In this document: one piece after another, positions 1-6,076 of the stretch
Layout: each line of letters starts with the position of its first letter
Numbering within the stretch: position 1 is the first letter of the stretch
Assembly: GCA_022706165.1 (NCBI GenBank)
Contig: JAKJDA010000009.1
Coordinates: forward strand, 7,803-19,725
DNA from: Candidatus Hydrogenedentota bacterium
GTDB lineage: Bacteria; Hydrogenedentota; Hydrogenedentia; Hydrogenedentales; SLHB01
DNA: 11,923 nt
Reading direction: 5' to 3'
Translations under genes and position numbers: made by a program
Notes under the pieces: generated by a model
Database searches by the model: none
Seen by the model: the letters and a program-made list of their open reading frames with translations, nothing else
What the model was told of the DNA's origin: nothing

Positions 1-449
1 CCGCCTATCTGAAATCGGATCATGTCGCCGCGCTGGAACGCGAGGGGCTGTTGCCCGTGCATGATCTGTCTCCGGATGTCGGACAATTGCTGGACGCCGC
101 CCGGGTCGCGTTGCGGCAGCATTTTTCCTTGCGCGAGGCCGAGCGGAACCGCGACGCGTTGACGCAATGGCGCGATAGCGGCATTTATCCCTACGAAGGC
201 GAGCCCGCGAACCGGGACGAGGAAGCGGTTCGACGCATCTTCGACATCTACGCCGTCCAATTGAGCCGGCTTCCGGATTTCGCGGAGACCGGTTCGCGCG
301 CCAAACGATTGATCCTGCAACTCCTTCGACAACTGATCGAGACCGAGCCCGTGCGCGCGGCCCGCGTCCTCGATCGCATGGTCTCCCTTTCGCGGGAGGC
401 TTCCGAGGCGATCGAAGCGCTGCTGGAGGAAGAGCAGCCGATCGCCTGA
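1..449 (+). CDS. C-terminal fragment of a probable HSP90/GHKL-type ATP-binding protein (5' end outside the window)
   Basis: The frame is open from base 3 with no stop or convincing start, so this is the 3' end of a gene that begins to the left; about 148 residues are visible and it ends in TGA at 447-449. The visible part is charged and helical. It contains SPDVGQLLDAARVALRQHF, then IYPYEGEP, then RRIFDIYAV, a Lys/Arg-Leu-rich helix (RLILQLLRQLIETEP) and an acidic tail. From memory this order matches the C-terminal helical tail of large bacterial HSP90-like/histidine-kinase-like ATPases, where a 'YPYEGEP'-type motif is followed by an 'RQVFD' helix. The ATPase domain itself would lie outside the window, so the function cannot be verified here. 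Sixty-one bases separate it from the acyltransferase, and no terminator is seen between them, so co-transcription is possible. Confidence 0.5.
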   Translation, partial: AYLKSDHVAALEREGLLPVHDLSPDVGQLLDAARVALRQHFSLREAERNRDALTQWRDSGIYPYEGEPANRDEEAVRRIFDIYAVQLSRLPDFAETGSRAKRLILQLLRQLIETEPVRAARVLDRMVSLSREASEAIEALLEEEQPIA

Positions 450-510
450 CCCGTTCGCGCCCTCCGCGCCGCGTTCGGGAAACAGGGGAGGATACGCACT
501 GAACCGGGAA

Positions 511-1632
511 ATGCATGCCGAGACCGGCGGCTACATGCCCCAACTCGACGGGGTGCGCGGAGTGGCGATTGCGGCGGTCCTGCTGGCGCACTACACGCCC
601 GTCACGCGCTACGGCGAATTCGGCGTGATGGGCGTGCAGTTGTTCTTCGTGCTCAGCGGTTTTTTGATCACCGGCATTCTGTTGCGCGGACGCGACGGCG
701 CGGATCGCCTGGGCGGCAACAAGTCCTTCGCCCTGCGGCAATTTTACGTCCGGCGTTTCCTACGCATTTTTCCGGCCTATTACGCGACGTTATGTGTGTG
801 CGTGGTCTTCGGCATCGGAACGGCGCGCACCGCCTTCCTCTGGCACGCCAGCTACACGACGAACTTTTACTGCGCGATCATCAATCCGAACGAAGCCGTG
901 TTGAATCATTTCTGGTCGCTCGCCGTCGAAGAGCAGTTCTATCTGCTGTGGCCTTGGGTGGTCATTTTCGCGCCCCGGCGCTGTCTGCCCTATCTGCTTG
1001 TGGCGCTGATCATGACGGCCCCGGCGTATCGTTTCATGGCCGGTCTGTTGCACTGGAACAGCCCCGCGAAAAACTGGCTGCTTATCGGCTGCACGGACTC
1101 GTTGGCGTTAGGCGGACTTCTGGCTTGGTCGCGTCATACGGGAGCCTGGGAGCGAGGGCTGCGCCTGGTGACGCGAGCCGGGCTGATCGTCGGATTGCCG
1201 GTGTGGCTGGCGACCATCCTCGTCTGGGCCGTGCCGGAAGTGCGCCAGCGGTTTCCGTTGACCTACTCGCATCTCGCGTTTGCGTTGTTGTTCACATGGA
1301 TAGTCAATCGCGCCGCCGACGGACGACGCGATCCCTTTGGCGCGACGCTCTCGTTTCCGCCGCTCGCCTACCTGGGCAAAATCAGCTATGGCGTTTACCT
1401 CGTGCATCAGCCGGTGCAACACGCCCTTCCCAAGGCCTTCGCGTGGTGCGGGATCCCCTATCCCGGCTCCGCGATCGGAGTTTTCGCCGTCCTCATGGCC
1501 TTCACGCTGGCGCTGACGTCGCTGTCGTGGCATTTCATGGAAGCGCCCATCAACAATCTCAAACGCCACTTCCCCTACGCCGCACGCCCCCCTGCCCGCG
1601 ACGCAAGCGCCGTCAACAAACAAACGGCCTAA
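511..1632 (+). CDS. OafA/YrhL-type membrane acyltransferase (acyltransferase family 3)
   Basis: Inner-membrane acyltransferase of 373 residues, the usual length for the membrane domain alone; there is no fused SGNH domain. Family members move acetyl or other acyl groups onto envelope sugars such as O-antigen, lipid or exopolysaccharide. Seen in the sequence: the N-terminal QLDGVRG motif, the conserved His27 in LLAHYTP, FFVLSGFLITG, the Arg-rich FYVRRFLRIFPAYY (78-91), HFWSLAVEEQFYLLWP (133-148), and GKISYGVYLVHQP near 289-301, with about ten hydrophobic segments between. The start is uncertain. The best Shine-Dalgarno (AGGGGAGG, 484-491) lies 19 bases before ATG 511 but 7 bases before an in-frame CTG at 499; ATG 535 would also keep the family core. 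The stop overlaps the stop of the convergent gene on the other strand. The sugar acceptor cannot be told. Confidence 0.9.
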   Translation: MHAETGGYMPQLDGVRGVAIAAVLLAHYTPVTRYGEFGVMGVQLFFVLSGFLITGILLRGRDGADRLGGNKSFALRQFYVRRFLRIFPAYYATLCVCVVFGIGTARTAFLWHASYTTNFYCAIINPNEAVLNHFWSLAVEEQFYLLWPWVVIFAPRRCLPYLLVALIMTAPAYRFMAGLLHWNSPAKNWLLIGCTDSLALGGLLAWSRHTGAWERGLRLVTRAGLIVGLPVWLATILVWAVPEVRQRFPLTYSHLAFALLFTWIVNRAADGRRDPFGATLSFPPLAYLGKISYGVYLVHQPVQHALPKAFAWCGIPYPGSAIGVFAVLMAFTLALTSLSWHFMEAPINNLKRHFPYAARPPARDASAVNKQTA

Positions 1633-4115
1633 AAAAGAAGTCTCTCGCCAAAGAAGCCACGCCGATCCCTTCGCGCGGGCTTTTGGAGCGGACTATCGGC
1701 GACGAACTTGGCGCTGAAGGCCGTCGACTTGCCGCGATCGATGTTCAGGGCAATAAGGTTCGAACCGTCCTTAACGCCCAGCGATCTGTCGCCGATTTTG
1801 CCCGATTCGAGCTTCCACGCATCGGGCACAACGATGTACGCGGCGCTGTATTTGCCATTGCCGCGCAGACTGCCCGACAACACGCCGCCGGCCTCATCCC
1901 ATTTTGCGCGGTCAATCTCATGCAAGGAGAAGCCCGGTCCCGGCGTCACCGCGAGAAGAACCGGACGCGGCAGCGTCTGCGTGACGCCGAGCACGGTAAG
2001 CGTTTGCGCCGCAGGAACAGCCCCTTTCACCTCCGCAACGTTTCCATTGTCCGCGCGCCACAACCGGACCGGCCTGTCGGTCTCAAAACCGTACCAGGCG
2101 GCATCCCACGCCGAAGCGCCGGCAAACATCACGATGGCCGCGCCATACGCATCTTCGTCCGTGCACTTCGGCTGGACCATCCAAAGCTTGGGCGCAGGCG
2201 AAGCGGCATCGAGTGCGCGCGCCCATACCTGCGGCTTGGGGAAGGTGCGCGCGACGGCTTCGCGCACGCCCGCGGACGGCGCGCCGACAAATTCGATCGG
2301 AGCGCCGCAAAACATCATCGCGGTCATGAGGTCTTCGCCCACTTTGTCGATGCCGCTCACATCCATCCGCACGGGAGCCACGTCCATTTCGAATTCCTTG
2401 AAACGGCTGGACCCGGCGCAGACATCGAGCCATGCATTCACGTCGCCCGTCAAGGTGGCCGTCGACGCCGGCACCACCGGTTTTCCCGCGACCGCTTCGC
2501 CGAGGATTGCAAACGCGAGCGCATCGGCCTGGGCGCGGGTCAAGTTGAATTTCTGGAGCACGTCCTTGGGAAGGGTCGAAGGCGGTATCGCGAAAAATTG
2601 GAACCCGCACCGCGCCAACTGCCGCATCCGCTCGACGGCATAGGCTTTCCCCTCGGGAACCGCCGGATTCACGTATCGCACGTTGTCAGACCCCGTGACC
2701 GCCCAGGCATCGGAGCCGCCTTGCACTTTCAACGGGTCAACCGTGACGCCAATCGCGACGGTCGCCCCGAAGGCCGCCTTGGCCGGGGCGTATTCCTCGG
2801 CGGCGGTTTCCGCGGAGGCGGCGGCGTGTTCGGCCTGCACAGGGGCCGCAGTCTCGCCGGTCTTTCCAAGACCGATCGCACTAAGCCATTTGGGCGCGTT
2901 GAATGACTTCTTCGGCTGTTTGGGCGCGGGCGCAACGGTCTCGTCGGATGCCCTGGCCGAACTGCCCAAGCGCTTCACCGCGCTCGCCATATTCTTGGGG
3001 TAGCGCGAGCCATCGCCTTCGAGCGCGCCGGGGCTGGCCTGCCACGAAGCCGGTATCAGGGCGGACGTAACGCCGGCCCCGTTCCACTGACGAAGCGCCT
3101 TGCTCAGATCGTCGAGCGTTTGATCGTCACGCACCGTAACCCATTTCTCCGGACACGCCTCCGAAGACGACGTCGTTTTCGGAAGGGCGCTCTGCGCCCA
3201 CGAATAAAACAAATCGATTTTGGCGGGCTTGGGCTCTGCAAACGACAGCCACACCGGATTCGCGGCGATAGTCGCGCCGGGAGCAAGCGTCACGGGCGGA
3301 TCGAAAGCGCAGACGACTTCGCCGTAGTACGCGCCGTCTTTCTTGGCAAGCTTCACATCGGCGCGCGCCGCACCGGGCAACGTGCCAATGGCCAGCGAAA
3401 AATCACGGCTGCGATTGTGGAACAACGCCAACGCGACCGGGGCCTTCGGGTCGAAAACGGGCGAGGACCCGCGCTGTTCGAAGTGACGGAAGCTGCAACT
3501 CGACTCCGGCGAGTCGAAAAAGCGGATGCCGCCGCCCGCAAACACGACCGGACTGATCGACGCGATCTCGATAGGCGAGGCGCTTGTGTTCGTGACTTCG
3601 AGGCGAACCATATAAAACGGACGCTGCTTGTAATTCGCGATGGTATGGCGCAACCCCACGCCATTCTTGGCGGGAAGGGCAACCGTATACGCCATGCCGT
3701 CGCCAAAGTCCCCCGTGAACGCCTTGCGACTCGCATCGCCGTTCTCGAAACCGGACGACTCGATCGTCGTGCCGTTGGTCAACGTCACTTTCACGCGGGC
3801 GTCATCCACCGCCGTCCCAAGCCCCTCCACCTCGATATTCCACTCGGCATTGTCCACGCCATACACCAACGTGGTGTTATTCACCTTGATATCAAAATGA
3901 TCCCGCAACCCCCACGGAAGCTTGCCGGGGCCTTTCTCCGCCGCCGGGGAGGTTTTGGCCTTGGGAGCGCTCTTGCTTTTGGCCTTGGCGGGAACGGACG
4001 CCTTGGGCTTTGACGCCGCTTTTTCCGCGGCAAACGAAAAGGACGGCGTCGCCGCAACCGCAGCGGCCAGCACAGGCAACAATAAACGCCTCCACACGAC
4101 ACACCTCTTCTTCAT
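1629..4115 (-). CDS. Exported GH36 (alpha-galactosidase)-like protein, probably catalytically inactive
   Basis: 828 residues with a Sec signal peptide (basic MKKRCVVWRR, hydrophobic 11-22, likely cleavage near 29-30), then a Lys/Ala/Pro linker (31-65). Residues about 70-300 look like a beta-sandwich; RPFYMVRLEVTNTSASPIEI (165-184) resembles the N-terminal domain of GH36 alpha-galactosidases. Residues about 335-640 resemble a TIM barrel: ALIPASWQ (352-359) followed by GDGSRYPKNM lies where GH36 has DDGWQ...G-x(n)-RFPxGM, and CGFQFFAIPP (503-512) lies where the family has GF-x-x-K-x-D with the nucleophile. Neither Asp is present, so hydrolysis is doubtful. A Pro/Ala/Glu-rich low-complexity stretch (about 385-447) interrupts the barrel, and residues about 720-805 look like a C-terminal beta domain. 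The start is supported by GGAGG (4122-4126) six bases before ATG. It lies 62 bases downstream of the glycosyltransferase on the same strand. The fold assignment is inferred from motif order; a carbohydrate-binding or structural role is possible. Confidence 0.7.
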   Translation of the reverse strand: MKKRCVVWRRLLLPVLAAAVAATPSFSFAAEKAASKPKASVPAKAKSKSAPKAKTSPAAEKGPGKLPWGLRDHFDIKVNNTTLVYGVDNAEWNIEVEGLGTAVDDARVKVTLTNGTTIESSGFENGDASRKAFTGDFGDGMAYTVALPAKNGVGLRHTIANYKQRPFYMVRLEVTNTSASPIEIASISPVVFAGGGIRFFDSPESSCSFRHFEQRGSSPVFDPKAPVALALFHNRSRDFSLAIGTLPGAARADVKLAKKDGAYYGEVVCAFDPPVTLAPGATIAANPVWLSFAEPKPAKIDLFYSWAQSALPKTTSSSEACPEKWVTVRDDQTLDDLSKALRQWNGAGVTSALIPASWQASPGALEGDGSRYPKNMASAVKRLGSSARASDETVAPAPKQPKKSFNAPKWLSAIGLGKTGETAAPVQAEHAAASAETAAEEYAPAKAAFGATVAIGVTVDPLKVQGGSDAWAVTGSDNVRYVNPAVPEGKAYAVERMRQLARCGFQFFAIPPSTLPKDVLQKFNLTRAQADALAFAILGEAVAGKPVVPASTATLTGDVNAWLDVCAGSSRFKEFEMDVAPVRMDVSGIDKVGEDLMTAMMFCGAPIEFVGAPSAGVREAVARTFPKPQVWARALDAASPAPKLWMVQPKCTDEDAYGAAIVMFAGASAWDAAWYGFETDRPVRLWRADNGNVAEVKGAVPAAQTLTVLGVTQTLPRPVLLAVTPGPGFSLHEIDRAKWDEAGGVLSGSLRGNGKYSAAYIVVPDAWKLESGKIGDRSLGVKDGSNLIALNIDRGKSTAFSAKFVADSPLQKPARRDRRGFFGERLLF

Positions 4116-4169
4116 GAAACGCCTCCGTGAGGATCAACCCTTCTTTTCAACATGCGCACATACCCGCTT

Positions 4170-4175
4170 AGTATA
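4170..4175 (-). promoter_or_regulatory. Possible internal -10 box before the GH36-like gene
   Basis: On the minus strand TATACT (five of six bases match the sigma-70 -10 consensus) lies in the gap between the glycosyltransferase stop and the GH36-like start, about 55 bases before that start. No good -35 box lies 16-18 bases upstream, so this is a weak candidate for extra transcription of the second gene. Read-through from the promoter at 5156-5184 is the simpler model. Confidence 0.2.
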
Positions 4176-4177
4176 CA

Positions 4178-5095
4178 TCAGCGGCCTGATCCAAACGAAG
4201 CGGCGCGATAGCCTTGCCGAAGCGCATGCCGAAACAATCCGCGGCACATGACGTCAAACAGCCGCGTATCGCTCGCGAGAAGCGGACACAAACGCCGCGC
4301 CACGGGGGCCTGCCAGGCATCCGACAGCTTCCGCCACGACGACAGCACCGGGCCGTACCGGGCGGTCAATTCGGGGCTGGCCGTTTTGTGTTGCAGGCGG
4401 CGCAGCCCGCATCCGTCGGCATAGTGACGACGGCATTCCTGCTCCAGCGAAACAGGCTTCCAGGCAAACGCCGTCGCCGTGGGCATGAACAGGCCCGTAA
4501 CGCCGCGTTGCGACAAACGCCATGCCAGATCGATGTCCCACATGCCCGAAGCGCCGTACTCCTCGTCGAACCCGCCCGCATCCAAGACGGCCCGCCGCGG
4601 CAAACTCAGGTTAAACAAGCGCCAATCAAGAAACGAAACCGGAACAGCCGCGGACGGCGCCAACGCGGGATACCACCACGAACGCTTGACAAAGGCGCTG
4701 TCATCTGCTTGGGAGTGAAGACGGATCGGCCCAAGGATCGCGCACAACGCCCCATTCCGCTCTTGCGCGCACACATGCTCCGCGACGCACTCCGGCCCCG
4801 CAAGAAGCGTCTCGTCCAAAAACAAAAGCCACCTGCCCTGCGCCGCCTCGACGGCCCGATTGAAGGCGGCGGGCGGCGGAACCCCTTGGGCTTCCAGCGC
4901 CCGCACGCGCACAGGCGACCCTGCGGCGAAAGACTCGATGGTTTTGGCGAGATGCGCATCCGGAATGGCGTCGACCACGAGCACCTCAAAACGTCCGGAC
5001 GGAAAGGTTTGATGCTCAAGATGGGCCAGCGCCATCCGGAGCGGGGCATCCAGGCTGCGCGGAGCCACTATCACCGTGACATCCACTTGGTTCAT
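4178..5095 (-). CDS. Glycosyltransferase family 2
   Basis: 305-residue GT-A-fold glycosyltransferase that would transfer a sugar from an NDP-sugar to an unknown acceptor. Seen: an N-terminal beta strand VDVTVIVAPR, HQTFPSGRFEVLVVDAIPD (28-46; the usual VVDDGS is altered to VVDAIPD), FNRAVEAAQGRWLLFLDET (78-96; LDET stands where the metal-binding DxD loop lies), NLSLPR (162-167), and GGFDEEY...WDIDLAWRLSQRG (174-198), the acceptor/base segment in which the usual ED is WDID. No membrane segment is seen, so it is cytoplasmic or peripheral. The start is supported by GGAGG (5103-5107) seven bases before ATG, and a promoter lies at 5156-5184. The exported GH36-like gene follows on the same strand after 62 bases, which suggests a two-gene unit. 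The missing second Asp of DDGS is unusual but is seen in divergent members. Confidence 0.85.
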   Translation of the reverse strand: MNQVDVTVIVAPRSLDAPLRMALAHLEHQTFPSGRFEVLVVDAIPDAHLAKTIESFAAGSPVRVRALEAQGVPPPAAFNRAVEAAQGRWLLFLDETLLAGPECVAEHVCAQERNGALCAILGPIRLHSQADDSAFVKRSWWYPALAPSAAVPVSFLDWRLFNLSLPRRAVLDAGGFDEEYGASGMWDIDLAWRLSQRGVTGLFMPTATAFAWKPVSLEQECRRHYADGCGLRRLQHKTASPELTARYGPVLSSWRKLSDAWQAPVARRLCPLLASDTRLFDVMCRGLFRHALRQGYRAASFGSGR

Positions 5096-5559
5096 GTCTG
5101 CGCCTCCATCAACACGAGGGCAGCGTACGCGCCATCGCCCCCCTTGCCCTGTCCTATCCTAGCTTCCCTCGTCCCGCTCGTCAAGACCGCGACCAAGACC
5201 AGGCGTTCGGAAAAATCCTTTTTCGCCGCACATCCAGGCCGCCTTCCAGGAAAAATACGGGTCATGAAAACGTCCACGAGAACAGATCCACAGTCGGCCT
5301 TTCCGTCAGCGTTCGCAATCCAGAACAACCGTATTCTCTCGTAGAGGCAAGTCTCCTGGATCAGCATGCCTTGCATCGGATGTTTGTTTTATGGAGAATG
5401 AAGAGGGCGGGAAATCGACTTGTTCTCTCGATATAGTTGATGGAACGACGAAATTTTGAGTGCCGCGACGCAAACGGAGAAAACAGGTATGCTGACAGGG
5501 GAACGGCATGGGCGCGGAGCGCGGAAACCTGCCTCCGCACGCCGGAAAGCGGGTTCCGC
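5096..5559. other. Divergent intergenic region between the glycosyltransferase and the Rrf2 regulator
   Basis: 464 bases with no convincing gene. On the left is the minus-strand promoter (5156-5184). Just beyond it is an A/T-rich dyad, GAAAAA-TCC-TTTTTC (5210-5224). On the right, upstream of the regulator, TATAGT (5432-5437) resembles a -10 box and overlaps the dyad ATCGA-N9-TCGAT (5414-5432), a possible operator. TATGCT (5488-5493) is a second possible -10 box. No well-spaced -35 was found for either, so the regulator's promoter remains unsettled. The bases just before its start (5521-5559) can form two mutually exclusive hairpins. Confidence 0.5.
5156..5184 (-). promoter_or_regulatory. Sigma-70-type promoter for the glycosyltransferase / GH36-like unit
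   Basis: On the minus strand, TTGACG (5179-5184, five of six to TTGACA) is followed after exactly 17 bases by TAGGAT (5156-5161, four of six to TATAAT). Transcription would begin near 5149, giving a leader of about 54 bases before ATG 5095 that includes GGAGG at 5103-5107. Spacing and -35 match make this a good candidate; there is no experimental support. Confidence 0.6.
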
Positions 5560-5973
5560 ATGAACGTTTCCAGCCGTTGCGAGTATGCGTGCCGCGCCAT
5601 CATCGAACTGGCGCGCCACGAAAACAGCGACACGCCCGTCACGGCAATGTACATCGCCGAGCGCAGGCGCATTCCGGAAAAGTACCTCGTCCATATCCTC
5701 TTGCAGTTGAAACGCGCGGGGCTTGTGCGCAGCGTGCGCGGCGCACAGGGAGGCTATCTGTTGGCGAAATCGCCCGATGATATCTCGCTGTTTCACATCA
5801 TTCGCGCGATCGACGGGCCAATCCTCGACCCTCTGCCCGTGGAAGATGCCGCCGGCATCGACCTGGAGCCTACCTGGCGCGAAACCGCCGCGCGGATCGA
5901 GAAGCTGCTCAGCGAAGTGACGGTCCGCAATATCCTCGACCGCGCCACGAAAACCCGGATGTACCACATCTGA
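5560..5973 (+). CDS. Rrf2-family winged-helix transcriptional regulator without Fe-S cysteines
   Basis: 137-residue DNA-binding regulator, the usual size for the family (IscR, NsrR, CymR, RsrR). Seen: the N-terminal helix SSRCEYACRAIIELARH, the helix-turn-helix AERRRIPEKYLVHILLQLKRAGLV (about 33-56), and the wing SVRGAQGGYLLAKSPDDISL (58-77), which leads to IIRAIDGPI and a long dimerisation helix. The three-cysteine loop that holds the cluster in IscR/NsrR is absent: the corresponding segment (about 89-104) has none, and the only cysteines are Cys7 and Cys11. It is therefore probably a CymR-like, cluster-free repressor, or it senses through other residues. I chose ATG 5560 because the family begins right there; the frame is open back to 5437 but that extension has no family character. 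A weak GGAAAG (5544-5549) lies ten bases upstream. Autoregulation is common in the family; the neighbouring repeat-protein gene is a possible target. Confidence 0.9.
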   Translation: MNVSSRCEYACRAIIELARHENSDTPVTAMYIAERRRIPEKYLVHILLQLKRAGLVRSVRGAQGGYLLAKSPDDISLFHIIRAIDGPILDPLPVEDAAGIDLEPTWRETAARIEKLLSEVTVRNILDRATKTRMYHI

Positions 5974-6011
5974 CGCAGCGATCGGCATGCCCGCGGCGTT
6001 CCCGCATCGAA

Positions 6012-6048
6012 ACAGGCAACCCTGTCATGAAGGGGAGCATTGTATAGT
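6012..6048 (+). promoter_or_regulatory. Possible promoter with overlapping dyad before the repeat-protein gene
   Basis: TATAGT (6043-6048, five of six) lies 15 bases after CTGTCA (6022-6027, four of six to TTGACA), a slightly short but workable sigma-70 arrangement; transcription would begin near 6055, about 22 bases before the start. The perfect inverted repeat ACAGG-CAAC-CCTGT (6012-6025) overlaps the -35 box. That placement suits a repressor site, and the adjacent Rrf2 protein is the obvious candidate, though this is only inferred from position. The dyad has no T-run after it, so it is not a terminator for the regulator gene. Confidence 0.35.
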
Positions 6049-6064
6049 GCAACAACCATAGAGA

Positions 6065-6069
6065 GGAGG
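6065..6069 (+). promoter_or_regulatory. Ribosome-binding site that decides the start at 6077
   Basis: GGAGG ends one base before ATG 6071, which is too close for initiation, and seven bases before ATG 6077, which is optimal. A third in-frame ATG at 6083 is 13 bases away. The site therefore favours 6077. Confidence 0.7.
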
Positions 6070-6076
6070 GATGTCC

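Noticed and set aside
1609..1628. Inverted repeat GCCGT-N10-ACGGC at the end of the acyltransferase gene as a terminator.
   Set aside because: On the plus strand it is followed by an A-run rather than a T-run, and on the minus strand no T-run follows. It cannot act as a standard intrinsic terminator on either strand.
792..2906. A 704-codon open frame on the plus strand running across the acyltransferase end and the GH36-like gene.
   Set aside because: Its translation is Arg/His/Ala-rich with no domain, and it lies out of frame with the acyltransferase and opposite to the GH36-like gene, both with clear family motifs. Long shadow frames are expected at high GC.
3120..4013. A 297-codon plus-strand frame inside the GH36-like gene.
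   Set aside because: It is antisense to a gene with a signal peptide, ribosome site and domain pattern, and its own sequence is highly basic and low in complexity.
4214..5344. A 376-codon plus-strand frame opposite the glycosyltransferase, including a short MKTSTRTDPQ... tail that begins at ATG 5264.
   Set aside because: The main part mirrors the GT2 gene and is Arg/Pro-rich. The short tail has no properly spaced ribosome site and no recognisable character.
5437..5559. A 41-codon N-terminal extension of the Rrf2 regulator.
   Set aside because: Family members start at the helix encoded right after ATG 5560, and the extension has no conserved features and overlaps the likely promoter region.
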